A stretch of DNA of 48,917 bases. It comes from Bacteroidales bacterium (GTDB taxonomy: Bacteria; Bacteroidota; Bacteroidia; Bacteroidales; UBA932). The position numbers and the translations under genes were made by a program. The number at the start of each line of letters is the position of its first letter. The first letter of the stretch is position 1. A model generated the notes under the pieces. It ran no database searches. It saw nothing but the letters and a program-made list of their open reading frames with translations, and had not been told where the DNA came from. Of the stretch, positions 8,674-16,839 are shown one piece after another. The stretch spans positions 1-48,917 of the forward strand of contig JAFWOY010000017.1 in NCBI GenBank assembly GCA_017509755.1, given 5' to 3'.

Positions 8674-11082
8674 ATGAAAACGTACCTTCGATTCCTTCGC
8701 AACCACAAGCTTTATACGCTGATCGAATTTCTGGGCATCAGCGTGGCGCTTGCGTTCATCATTCCGCTGATGAGCTATGTGAACGATTTGTGGAACGTCG
8801 ACCACGGGAATCGGGATTATGACCGGATCTACACGTTTACCCTCTTTGGTGAGTATTTGTCCGGATGTTTCGATCAGCCGGAGTTTTTGGAGAAGAACAT
8901 TCCGGAAGTGGAGCAGACGACGCTCTTCAGCGCCACGCGTCCGGCCGACATCAAAGTGGGCGACGAGAGCTATAGCATCGAACTGCTGCTCTGCGACCTC
9001 GATTACTTCGATTTCTTTCCGACCCGGTTTCTCTCCGGCAGCCGGGAAGTGTTGCAGGACAACACGAATGCCCTGGTTTCGGAATCTTTTGCCAAGAAGA
9101 TCGGGTATGGCCGGGATGCCGTCGGAAAGCATTTCATCCTGGACTCTCTGGAATACACCATCGAGGGAATTGTCGGCGACTATGACTGTGCCCTGATGCG
9201 CCCGCACGACGTGTTCATCAACATCGCAGGGCCGACGCTTCAATATTATTGGAAGAATCCGCAGCGGATGCATTATAAAGACCTGTGTTTCTTCAAGGTG
9301 AAGCCCGGTACCGACCGGGAGGAACTGACCGAAAAAATCCGCCGCGCGGCCCGGGTCAATTACGCTCTTTTCGAGGGGCTGCCGAAGGAACAGGAAGAGG
9401 AAACGCTTCGGAATAACGTGCGTCTGTACCGCTACGATGAAGTGTCCGGCGTTGGGGGCGGCGCGTTGGCCAGTTCCAACAAATATGTCTTCCGTGTCGT
9501 CCTGATCCTGAGTCTGGTGCTGCTGCTCTTCGCCTTGTTCAATTACATTGCGCTCAATGTGGCGATGGGGACGTTCCGGGCCAAGGAGATGGCCACGCGC
9601 CGGCTCCTGGGCTCTACGCGCGGGGAGATTATCGGCAAGCTGCTGGTGGAATCCCTCTGTCTGACGACAGCCTGCTTTCTGCTGGGCCTGCTGCTTTCCT
9701 ACGCGATCGTTCCGGAAATCAATGCCCTTTTCCAGGCGAACAGTGAACTGGGCTTCAATGTGCGTGTGGCCTTTACGGGGAGAAGCTGGCTGTATTATCT
9801 CCTGCTGGTCCTCTTTGTGGGGCTGATTGCGGGCCTCATCCCGTCCCTGATCATTTCCCGTCCCCAGGCCATTGATGTCATCAAGGGGGAGGTGCGGATG
9901 CAGAACAAAATGGTGTTCAGCAAGGTGTTCATCTTTGTGCAGTGCTTTGTCACGATGGTTTTGCTCGTATGCTTCCTTACTTATGCGGCGCAGTATCGGA
10001 AAACGGTCAGACAACCGCTTGGCGTGGACGTGGAGGATGTCTATTGGTTCTATGGCCCCTACGCCCACCACGAACTCGACCCTTGTCTGGAGGCATTGCG
10101 CCGCCTGCCCTGCGTGACGGAGCTGGGATACTGCGATGACCGACCCGGTTGGTGCAATATAGGCATATTCCTGCCTTTGGAAGGCGGTTCCTTTTCGATA
10201 CGGATGAGAGATGAGAACGGGGATGATACGAATATGGAAGGCAACTATTTCTCAAAATTGTATTGCAGTCGGGGCGCTTTCGATGCCTACGGTTTCAAGA
10301 TCATCCGCGATTATCACCGGGAAGGGGAAAGGGTGGCCTGGCTGACCGAATCGTTCGTCAAAGATATGCAGCTCGACCCGGTCGATCCGCGTCTGACCGC
10401 CGAACAGATGGACAGGATGGGCGTCACGGCGATTGGCGGCATTGTCGCTGATTTCCGTTCAGGATATAACCGTGATCAAGCTTCATTCATCTCCTTGCAG
10501 GAGGACTGGTACGAGAGTCCGGTCGCTTATTACAAATCGTTCGCCATCCGGACGGCCGGTCCGCACGGAGCCGCGGAGAAAGCCATCCTCGATTGTATGA
10601 AAGAGACGCTCGACCGTTCGTGGGGCGTGTACAAGGAGCCGCATATCAAGGGTTATATTCCGGAACTCAACAAGAGTCTCCTGCAGAGCGAAAGGGCGTC
10701 GATGAAGGTCATCGCACTGTTTACCGTCCTGATGCTTGTCCTGTCCCTGTTGGGCATGACCGGGCTGAGCAGTTGGTTCGTTTCCCTCAAGGAGCACGAT
10801 ATCGCCATCCGGAAGGTCTTCGGCGCCACGGTGAACGAAGAGACCTGGAAGAACAGCCGGAGCTATGTCTGGATTGTGCTGGCAGCCTGCGTGTGTGGCA
10901 TCCCCGTCGCTTTCTGGCTCAGCGACTTGTTACTCCGGCCTTTTGCCCATCGAATTACGGTCGGTCCGCTGTATTTTATCGGAGCAACGCTTTTGATCGT
11001 CGGTTTTTCCCTGCTGGCCGTCTGGGTGCAGACCCTGCGCGTAACCCGCCTGAATCCGGCCGGGGTATTGAAGAAAGAATAA
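8674..11082 (+). CDS. Large MacB/FtsX-family ABC transporter permease (802 aa)
   Basis: This is the fourth complete permease. It begins MKTYLRFLRNHKLYTLIEFLG and has the usual first helix, periplasmic domain, FtsX helix group from about residue 270 (then AKEMATRRLLGS), second half, and ending NPAGVLKKE. An in-frame TTG at 8668 extends the frame by two codons, but the ATG at 8674 aligns with the paralogs. Only 27 bp separate it from the divergent ogt start, so either it is read from the upstream permease promoter through the antisense ogt gene, or a promoter lies inside ogt. The next permease follows after 14 nt. Substrate unknown. Confidence 0.9.
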   Translation: MKTYLRFLRNHKLYTLIEFLGISVALAFIIPLMSYVNDLWNVDHGNRDYDRIYTFTLFGEYLSGCFDQPEFLEKNIPEVEQTTLFSATRPADIKVGDESYSIELLLCDLDYFDFFPTRFLSGSREVLQDNTNALVSESFAKKIGYGRDAVGKHFILDSLEYTIEGIVGDYDCALMRPHDVFINIAGPTLQYYWKNPQRMHYKDLCFFKVKPGTDREELTEKIRRAARVNYALFEGLPKEQEEETLRNNVRLYRYDEVSGVGGGALASSNKYVFRVVLILSLVLLLFALFNYIALNVAMGTFRAKEMATRRLLGSTRGEIIGKLLVESLCLTTACFLLGLLLSYAIVPEINALFQANSELGFNVRVAFTGRSWLYYLLLVLFVGLIAGLIPSLIISRPQAIDVIKGEVRMQNKMVFSKVFIFVQCFVTMVLLVCFLTYAAQYRKTVRQPLGVDVEDVYWFYGPYAHHELDPCLEALRRLPCVTELGYCDDRPGWCNIGIFLPLEGGSFSIRMRDENGDDTNMEGNYFSKLYCSRGAFDAYGFKIIRDYHREGERVAWLTESFVKDMQLDPVDPRLTAEQMDRMGVTAIGGIVADFRSGYNRDQASFISLQEDWYESPVAYYKSFAIRTAGPHGAAEKAILDCMKETLDRSWGVYKEPHIKGYIPELNKSLLQSERASMKVIALFTVLMLVLSLLGMTGLSSWFVSLKEHDIAIRKVFGATVNEETWKNSRSYVWIVLAACVCGIPVAFWLSDLLLRPFAHRITVGPLYFIGATLLIVGFSLLAVWVQTLRVTRLNPAGVLKKE

Positions 11083-11096
11083 ATGGAAGAATAACT

Positions 11097-13415
11097 ATGA
11101 ACAGTTACCTGAAGTTTTTGAGCCGCAACAAGCTCTATACCGCCATCGAGGCGGTGGGACTGGCCGTGAGCCTGGCGTTTGTGATCCTGATCGGATCGTA
11201 TGCGTGGCAGCAGTGGTCGGTGACACGGGAACATCCCGAGCGGGAGCATATCTACAATTTCGGAATGCCCGGTTTTCCGGGATTGACCTACGGGTTCAGC
11301 GATGCCGTGATGCAGCAGGTGCCGGAGGCACAGTTGGCGGTGCGGTACGCCAACAATATGTTGCTTCGGACGCAGATCGGGGAGGAGAAGTTTGATTGCG
11401 ATGCGGCGGCGGCCGTAGGGAGCGATTTCTTCAAGATGTTCCCGTACTATCGCTTCGTGGAAGGCGGGCCGGAAGCGTTTGACGACATTTCGAATGTCGT
11501 GGTTTCCGAGAGTTTCGCCCGGGCGCACGATCTGAAAGTCGGGCAGATGATCCTCGTCAATGAGACGGAGCATACGGTGGCGGGCATCCTGCAGGATTTC
11601 CAGGGTACGCTGTTCAAGAACGCGGATATCTGGGGCAGCGAGAAGGATCCCAGGATCAACGGCAATGCGCTCTCCGACCCGTACGATCATTTCGGTTCCT
11701 CGTACGTTTTCGTGAAATTCGCGCCAGGTACCGAGCCGAAAGTCATTTACGACAAGGTGGAACAGGTCTGCCGGACAATCTATGGGGAAGACCTCTACGG
11801 GACCGGTTTCTTCGAGAAACTCGACATGACGCGGCTCGATGAACTGTTTTTCAAAAAATTCGAATTCACGCCCTTCTGTCACGGCGATACGGATACCCTG
11901 CGGCTGCTGGCTATCGTCGGTCTGCTGCTGCTCTTTTCGGCCATCTTCAACTACATCAATCTTTCCTTCGCCCTCACGGGCAAGCGGGCCCGGGAGATGG
12001 CGATGCGGCGCTTGCTCGGCGCGGAGAAGCGTGCCGTCATCGGGAAATACATGGCCGAATCCATCCTGTTCACGGCAGTGTGCTTCGCCCTCGGCCTGCT
12101 GCTGGCCTATGCCTTTGCGCCGGCCATCAACAGCCTGCTGAACAATCCTGACGTGCCCATCCGCGTACATCTGACCCCGGGCTATCTGCTGGTCTATGCA
12201 CTGCTGATCGGGGTGGTCGGCGCTCTCGCCGGCCTGCTCCCGGCCCTGCTGGCCGGGCACTATAAGCCCGTCGACATCGTGCGCGGCTCCTTCCGCCGCT
12301 CCACCAAAATGACCTTCAGCAAGATCTTCATCGTGCTGCAGAATGCCCTGGCCGTTTTCCTGATCGCGATGGCGCTGATTATGGAGGCGCAGTACCGTAC
12401 CTCGCTCCACCGCCCGCTGCACGCGAATATCCAGAACATGGTTCTGGTGCGGGCTTTGGCGCAGTCCGGGACGGATGCGCTCGAGTCGTCGCTGGCCGCC
12501 CTGCCGTGCGTCCGGCAAATGGGACACGCCAACGCAGTCCCGCTCAGCAGTTCGCAGGGACAGTATTCTGTAACCCATGACGGCCGCGACATCCTGTATC
12601 GCTATTATCGGGTCGATTCCGCGGCTTTCCGGATGCTGGGATTCGAAGTGCAGAAAGACTATCATACGCCGCTGACCGGCGGCGTCTGGTTCGGCGAGAC
12701 AGCCTTCGCCGCGACCGGGCTTACGGACGATGACTTGTCCATCGATATGCTCTCCCAGCGTACGGGCGGTGACTGCGACCACGTAGCCGGCATCATCGCG
12801 GATTTCCCCGTGGAAGCCGACAATATGGGCGCCGTCGATCCCGTGATCGTGGCGGTCAGGCCCGCGGAAGAACTGTCGGGATACCTGATGGAAATCTCCG
12901 GCAATCCTGTGGAAGCCCGGCGCGCCATCCAGGAAACACTGGAGAACTGGAAGCAAACGACGCAAGTCTATTATTCGGATTTCGTGTTCGTGGAAGACAG
13001 CCTCCGCGAAGGCCTGCGGCCGGTCCGCAACAATATGCGCCTGCTGGAGGTCTTTATGCTGCTTGCTGTCATCATCTCGCTCCTCGGGCTCGTGGCCATG
13101 AGCACCTATTACGCCGGAGAACGGGCGTCTTCCATTGCCGTCCGGAAAGTTTTCGGCGGTACTGTCGAAACGGAACTTCGCCACGGTGTGCGCGACTATA
13201 TGATCATGGTGGCCATCGCCTGCGCCATCGGCATTCCTCTAGCCGTCTGGGCCGCCGGCCAATACCTCCGGCAATTCACCGTCCGCCTCGAGAACTACGC
13301 CTGGATTTTCATTCTGGCCGTTATCATCGCCGTCGCCATCGCGTTCCTCTCCGTCCTCTGGCAGACCCTGAAAGCAGCCCAGACCGATCCGGCCGTCGCG
13401 CTCAAAAAGGAGTAG
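11097..13415 (+). CDS. Large MacB/FtsX-family ABC transporter permease (772 aa)
   Basis: This is the fifth complete and last permease of the array. The frame is open far upstream, but the ATG at 11097 (MNSYLKFLSRNK) aligns with the permease at 5755 and follows the previous stop by 14 nt. The first FtsX helix group starts near residue 268 (then AREMAMRRLLGAE), and the first half ends with a KPVDIVRGSF linker like those of the paralogs. The C-terminus DPAVALKKE has Asp where the others have Asn. No strong terminator is visible in the 96 bp before the transketolase genes. Substrate unknown. Confidence 0.9.
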   Translation: MNSYLKFLSRNKLYTAIEAVGLAVSLAFVILIGSYAWQQWSVTREHPEREHIYNFGMPGFPGLTYGFSDAVMQQVPEAQLAVRYANNMLLRTQIGEEKFDCDAAAAVGSDFFKMFPYYRFVEGGPEAFDDISNVVVSESFARAHDLKVGQMILVNETEHTVAGILQDFQGTLFKNADIWGSEKDPRINGNALSDPYDHFGSSYVFVKFAPGTEPKVIYDKVEQVCRTIYGEDLYGTGFFEKLDMTRLDELFFKKFEFTPFCHGDTDTLRLLAIVGLLLLFSAIFNYINLSFALTGKRAREMAMRRLLGAEKRAVIGKYMAESILFTAVCFALGLLLAYAFAPAINSLLNNPDVPIRVHLTPGYLLVYALLIGVVGALAGLLPALLAGHYKPVDIVRGSFRRSTKMTFSKIFIVLQNALAVFLIAMALIMEAQYRTSLHRPLHANIQNMVLVRALAQSGTDALESSLAALPCVRQMGHANAVPLSSSQGQYSVTHDGRDILYRYYRVDSAAFRMLGFEVQKDYHTPLTGGVWFGETAFAATGLTDDDLSIDMLSQRTGGDCDHVAGIIADFPVEADNMGAVDPVIVAVRPAEELSGYLMEISGNPVEARRAIQETLENWKQTTQVYYSDFVFVEDSLREGLRPVRNNMRLLEVFMLLAVIISLLGLVAMSTYYAGERASSIAVRKVFGGTVETELRHGVRDYMIMVAIACAIGIPLAVWAAGQYLRQFTVRLENYAWIFILAVIIAVAIAFLSVLWQTLKAAQTDPAVALKKE

Positions 13416-13472
13416 GGCGTTACACGAAGAGCGTTACTTGGGCTTCTACTACGCACTCTGAAAAAAGTTTCG

Positions 13473-13480
13473 TATCTTTG
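13473..13480 (+). promoter_or_regulatory. -7 promoter element for the transketolase/sigma operon
   Basis: TATCTTTG matches the Bacteroidetes -7 consensus exactly and lies 31 nt before the start codon at 13512, in the only sizeable gap after the permease array. A -33 TTTG at the usual distance is not evident. Confidence 0.6.
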
Positions 13481-13511
13481 TTAGCTGGATACCGAAACAT
13501 CTCTCTTTATT

Positions 13512-14357
13512 ATGGAATATTCACTTGAACAGATCGCTTCGCAGGTGCGGAGGGATATCGTGCGTATGGTCACGGCGGCCGCTTCGGGTCATCCGGGCGG
13601 GTCGATGAGTGCTACGGATGTCCTTACATACCTGTTTTTCAAAGAAATGAATGTGACGCCGGAGAATTGGCGCCGCAGCGGTGAAGGACTCGACCAGTTC
13701 TTCCTCTCGGCAGGCCACATCTCTCCCGTACTCTACAGCCTTCTGGCGCGCCGGGGCTACTTCCCGGTTTCCGAGCTAGCTACTTTCCGCCGTTTCGGCT
13801 CCCGGCTCCAGGGCCATCCTTCCGTCGACAAGGGCCTGCCGGGCGTGAACCAGGCGGCCGGTTCGCTGGGACAGGGTCTCTCGGTGGCAATCGGTGCGGC
13901 TATCGCCAAACGGATGAACGCAGACCCGCATACCGTGTATGTCCTGCTGGGCGACGGGGAAAGTGAAGAAGGCCAGGTCTGGGAGGCCGCAATGGCTGCA
14001 GCCCACTACAAAGTGGACAACCTCATCGCGATGACCGACTGGAACCACCAGCAGATCGACGGCACGACCGAAGATGTCGCCGGTCTGGGCAACCTGCGTA
14101 CCAAATGGGAAGCTTTCGGATGGTCGGTCCTGGAAGGCGACGGCCACGATTTTGCAGAGATTGCACGCGTTTTCAAGGAAGCCCATTCCCGCAGCCGGCT
14201 CGGAACACCTGTGATGATTCTCTGGCACACCGAGATGGGACACGGCGTGGACTTCATGGCCGGTACCTGCAAATGGCACGGCAAGAATCCTTCGGTGGAA
14301 CAATGCGCCGAAGCCATGAAACAACTGGAAGAAACGATGGGAGACTTTGCCTTATGA
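13512..14357 (+). CDS. Transketolase, N-terminal (thiamine-diphosphate-binding) subunit (281 aa)
   Basis: This is half of a split transketolase, which moves two-carbon ketol units between sugar phosphates in the non-oxidative pentose phosphate pathway. The thiamine-diphosphate motif GDGESEEGQVWEA begins at about residue 147 and runs to TDWN near 178. Other family marks are SGHPGGSMSATDV near the N-terminus and GHPS/LPGVNQAAGSLGQGLS in the middle. Its length equals one half of the usual ~670-residue enzyme. The stop codon overlaps the start of the C-terminal subunit gene (ATGA), so the two halves are translationally coupled. Confidence 0.95.
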   Translation: MEYSLEQIASQVRRDIVRMVTAAASGHPGGSMSATDVLTYLFFKEMNVTPENWRRSGEGLDQFFLSAGHISPVLYSLLARRGYFPVSELATFRRFGSRLQGHPSVDKGLPGVNQAAGSLGQGLSVAIGAAIAKRMNADPHTVYVLLGDGESEEGQVWEAAMAAAHYKVDNLIAMTDWNHQQIDGTTEDVAGLGNLRTKWEAFGWSVLEGDGHDFAEIARVFKEAHSRSRLGTPVMILWHTEMGHGVDFMAGTCKWHGKNPSVEQCAEAMKQLEETMGDFAL

Positions 14358-15295
14358 AAGAATATATAGACAGTGGTAAGAAAGACACCCGTTCGGGTTT
14401 TGGCGCAGGCCTGGCCGAGCTCGGAAACAGCAACCCGAAAGTCCTGGCGCTTACTGCCGACCTCAAAGGCTCGCTCAAGATGGACCAGTTTGCCGCGGAG
14501 CACCCCGACCGCTTTTTCGACGTCGGCATCGCCGAAGCCAACATGGTAGGCATGGCGGCCGGCATGGCCTTGTCGGGCTATATCCCGTTCATCGGCACCT
14601 TCGCCAATTTCGCCACGGCGCGCGTGCTCGACCAGATCCGCCAGTCCATCTGCTATTCCAGGACCAATGTGAAGATCGCCGCTTCCCACGCCGGCATCAC
14701 GTTGGGTGAGGACGGCGCCACGCACCAGACCCTGGAAGACATCGGCCTGATGCGGATGCTGCCCGGCATGGTGGTCATCAACCCGTGCGACTACAACCAG
14801 ACGAAAGCCGCGACGCTTGCGGCAGCGGCCTGGGACGGACCCGTCTATCTGCGCTTCGGCCGTCCCGGTGTGCCTAACTTTACCCCGGCGGACCAGCCTT
14901 TCGAGATCGGCAAGGCCATCAAACTCAACGACGGTGCCGACGTGACAGTGATTGCCACCGGCCATCTTGTCTGGGAAGCCATCCAGGCAGCGAAGCAGCT
15001 GGAGGCCCAGGGCGTGAGCGTCGATCTGCTCGACATCGCCACCATCAAGCCGCTCGACAAGGAAGCGGTCCTTGCCTCGGCGCGCAAGACCGGCAAGGTC
15101 GTCGTGGCCGAGGAGCATCTGATTGCCGGCGGTCTTGGCGAGGTTATTGCAGGGTTGCTCGCGACAGCGTGCCCTACCCCCATGCGCTTCGTGGCCATCG
15201 ACGACCAGTTCGGCCAGAGCGGCAAGCCCGCCGAACTGATGGCAGCCTACGGACTCGACGCCGCGCACATCGTCCAGGCGGCGCTGTCATTCTGA
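14354..15295 (+). CDS. Transketolase, C-terminal subunit (313 aa)
   Basis: This is the second half of the split transketolase. It contains the pyrimidine-binding domain (DVGIAEANMVGMAAGMALSG near residues 55-75, with the catalytic Glu in GIAEAN) and the C-terminal transketolase domain (EEHLIAGGLGE). The ATG at 14354 overlaps the previous stop; the frame is open upstream, but only this start gives the family N-terminus (KEYIDSGKKDTRSGFG). Its own stop overlaps the start of the ECF sigma factor gene by one base, so metabolic and regulatory genes share a tightly coupled transcript. Confidence 0.95.
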   Translation: MKEYIDSGKKDTRSGFGAGLAELGNSNPKVLALTADLKGSLKMDQFAAEHPDRFFDVGIAEANMVGMAAGMALSGYIPFIGTFANFATARVLDQIRQSICYSRTNVKIAASHAGITLGEDGATHQTLEDIGLMRMLPGMVVINPCDYNQTKAATLAAAAWDGPVYLRFGRPGVPNFTPADQPFEIGKAIKLNDGADVTVIATGHLVWEAIQAAKQLEAQGVSVDLLDIATIKPLDKEAVLASARKTGKVVVAEEHLIAGGLGEVIAGLLATACPTPMRFVAIDDQFGQSGKPAELMAAYGLDAAHIVQAALSF

Positions 15296-15834
15296 TGACA
15301 GACCAGGAGATTCTCAAATTGTACCGGGAAGGCGGACGCGAAGAAGCGTTCCGCCTTCTTGTGCAAACCTACAAGGAACGGCTTTACTGGCATATCCGCC
15401 GGATGGTCCTCGACCACGACGATACCGACGACTGCCTGCAGAACACGTTCCTCAAGGCCTGGCGCTCACTGGCCAATTTCCGGGGCGACGCCCAGCTCTA
15501 TACCTGGCTCTATCGCATTGCGACCAACGAAACGCTGACATTCCTTGCCCGGCAGCAGACCCGCGGCGAATATGCCGGCCTTGACGCAGCCGACCGCCTT
15601 CCGACCGACCCTTGGTTCGATGGCGACGAAGTGCAGACGGCGCTGCATAAAGCCATTGCCAAGTTGCCTCCCAAGCAGAAGGCCGTCTTCAACCTCCGCT
15701 ATTTCGAGGAAATGCCTTATGAAAAGATCGCGGACGTGCTTGAAACCTCAGAAGGCGCCCTCAAGGCTTCCTATCACCATGCATATGAGAAGGTGAAGAC
15801 CTGGATGAAAGAAGCGCTCGATGCAAAGTATTAA
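15295..15834 (+). CDS. ECF-type RNA polymerase sigma factor (179 aa)
   Basis: This is a sigma-70 family factor of the ECF group. Region 2 (about residues 20-85) contains DDTDDCLQNTFLKAWRSL and the aromatic-rich TWLYRIATNE; region 4 (about 125-175) contains LPPKQKAVFNLRYFEEMPYEKIADVL, a helix-turn-helix that reads the -35 of its targets. The start codon overlaps the transketolase stop (TGATG). The following gene encodes a small one-span membrane protein and the next a Spy-like periplasmic protein, a common Bacteroidales arrangement that suggests envelope-stress signalling. The target promoters cannot be named. Confidence 0.93.
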   Translation: MTDQEILKLYREGGREEAFRLLVQTYKERLYWHIRRMVLDHDDTDDCLQNTFLKAWRSLANFRGDAQLYTWLYRIATNETLTFLARQQTRGEYAGLDAADRLPTDPWFDGDEVQTALHKAIAKLPPKQKAVFNLRYFEEMPYEKIADVLETSEGALKASYHHAYEKVKTWMKEALDAKY

Positions 15835-15877
15835 AGTGTAATTAAACTTTTGGTTTCTCTTCAAGTCTAAGAAGCGT

Positions 15878-16330
15878 ATGAACGAAATGAAGGATATTCT
15901 GAGCAACCGCGGCCAGGCGGACAATCCCTTCCGGATGCCGGAAGGGTATCTCGATTCTTTCGAGGATCGCCTGATGGCCCGCCTTGCAGCCGAAGAGACG
16001 GAGGCCACGCAGCCCAAGCGTCCCGTCTGGCGGATTCTCAAGCCCGCCCTCACGCTCGCTGCGATGTTCGCCCTGATTTTCGGTATGGGATACGGTGTTC
16101 TCTCTCTCACGCATACCCTTGGCCGTGGAATCGGTACCACCACCTCCGACACGTATGCAACGGCCGAAGAAGAGATGATCCGTCCCGTCTCGCTCATCAA
16201 TTATTACCAGACCGCCGAGTCGGAAGAGGAATCCGCCGACCTGGACGAAGAAACCTTGCTCAACTACCTGGCCACAGAGCTTTCCTTCGCCGACCTGGCT
16301 GAAATTTACGCTCAAACGTATCAGAAATGA
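15878..16330 (+). CDS. One-span membrane protein, possible anti-sigma factor (150 aa)
   Basis: A cytoplasmic N-terminus with the motif NPFRMPEGYLDSFEDRLMARL is followed by one membrane helix (about residues 52-76, ILKPALTLAAMFALIFGMGY) and an acidic outer tail. I recognise no named domain with certainty, but short proteins of this build often follow ECF sigma genes in Bacteroidales and are taken to be anti-sigma factors; that role is inferred from position. The gene starts 43 nt after the sigma gene, and its stop overlaps the next start (ATGA). Confidence 0.8.
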   Translation: MNEMKDILSNRGQADNPFRMPEGYLDSFEDRLMARLAAEETEATQPKRPVWRILKPALTLAAMFALIFGMGYGVLSLTHTLGRGIGTTTSDTYATAEEEMIRPVSLINYYQTAESEEESADLDEETLLNYLATELSFADLAEIYAQTYQK

Positions 16331-16812
16331 AGAAGTTTATTGCACTTACTACCTGTTTGCTGACCGCTGTCTTCCTTTTTGCGCAGCCGCAGAAACAGCA
16401 GGACAACCGCCGTCAGAAAGAATGGGAGCGCCTGCAGTCCGAAAAAATCGCTTTCATCACCGCCGAACTCGACCTGACCCCCGAAGAAGCGCAGGTGTTC
16501 TGGCCCGTCTATAACCAGTGCTGGAAAGAAGTCCACGCAGCCAACAAATCCATGCGTGAAGCCTTCAGCGAATTCCGCGGCAAGAAAGGCGACGAACTCT
16601 CCGATAAGGAGCTCGAGAAAAAGCTCGATGCCTATGTCCAGTCCTACAAAGCCTCCAACCAGGTCTTGACAGACTGGTATCCCAAATTCAAACAGGTCCT
16701 TCCCATCCGCAAGGTAGCCAAGCTCTACCAAGCCGAAGAGGCCTTCCAGCAACGAATGATCAACAACCTGCGGAAGCCGCATCCCCAACAGCGGCCTCAG
16801 AAGGAAGATTAA
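16327..16812 (+). CDS. Spy/CpxP-like periplasmic protein (161 aa)
   Basis: This is an exported small helical protein. The signal peptide MKKFIALTTCLLTAVFLFAQ is followed by a charged helical chain that includes LDLTPEEAQVFWPVYNQ, similar in kind to the LTxxQ regions of Spy/CpxP periplasmic chaperones. It overlaps the previous gene by 4 nt and is the last gene of the transketolase-sigma operon, followed by a strong terminator. A role as a stress sensor or chaperone for the sigma pathway is inferred. Confidence 0.8.
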   Translation: MKKFIALTTCLLTAVFLFAQPQKQQDNRRQKEWERLQSEKIAFITAELDLTPEEAQVFWPVYNQCWKEVHAANKSMREAFSEFRGKKGDELSDKELEKKLDAYVQSYKASNQVLTDWYPKFKQVLPIRKVAKLYQAEEAFQQRMINNLRKPHPQQRPQKED

Positions 16813-16813
16813 T

Positions 16814-16839
16814 AAAGAAGCGGCGAGAGCCGCTTCTTT
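16814..16839. terminator. Bidirectional intrinsic terminator
   Basis: AAAGAAGCGGC (16814-16824), loop GAGA, and GCCGCTTCTTT form a perfect 11-bp stem with T and A runs on its two sides. It ends the plus-strand sigma operon, and it touches the stop codon of the convergent gene on the minus strand, so it can serve both. Confidence 0.9.
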
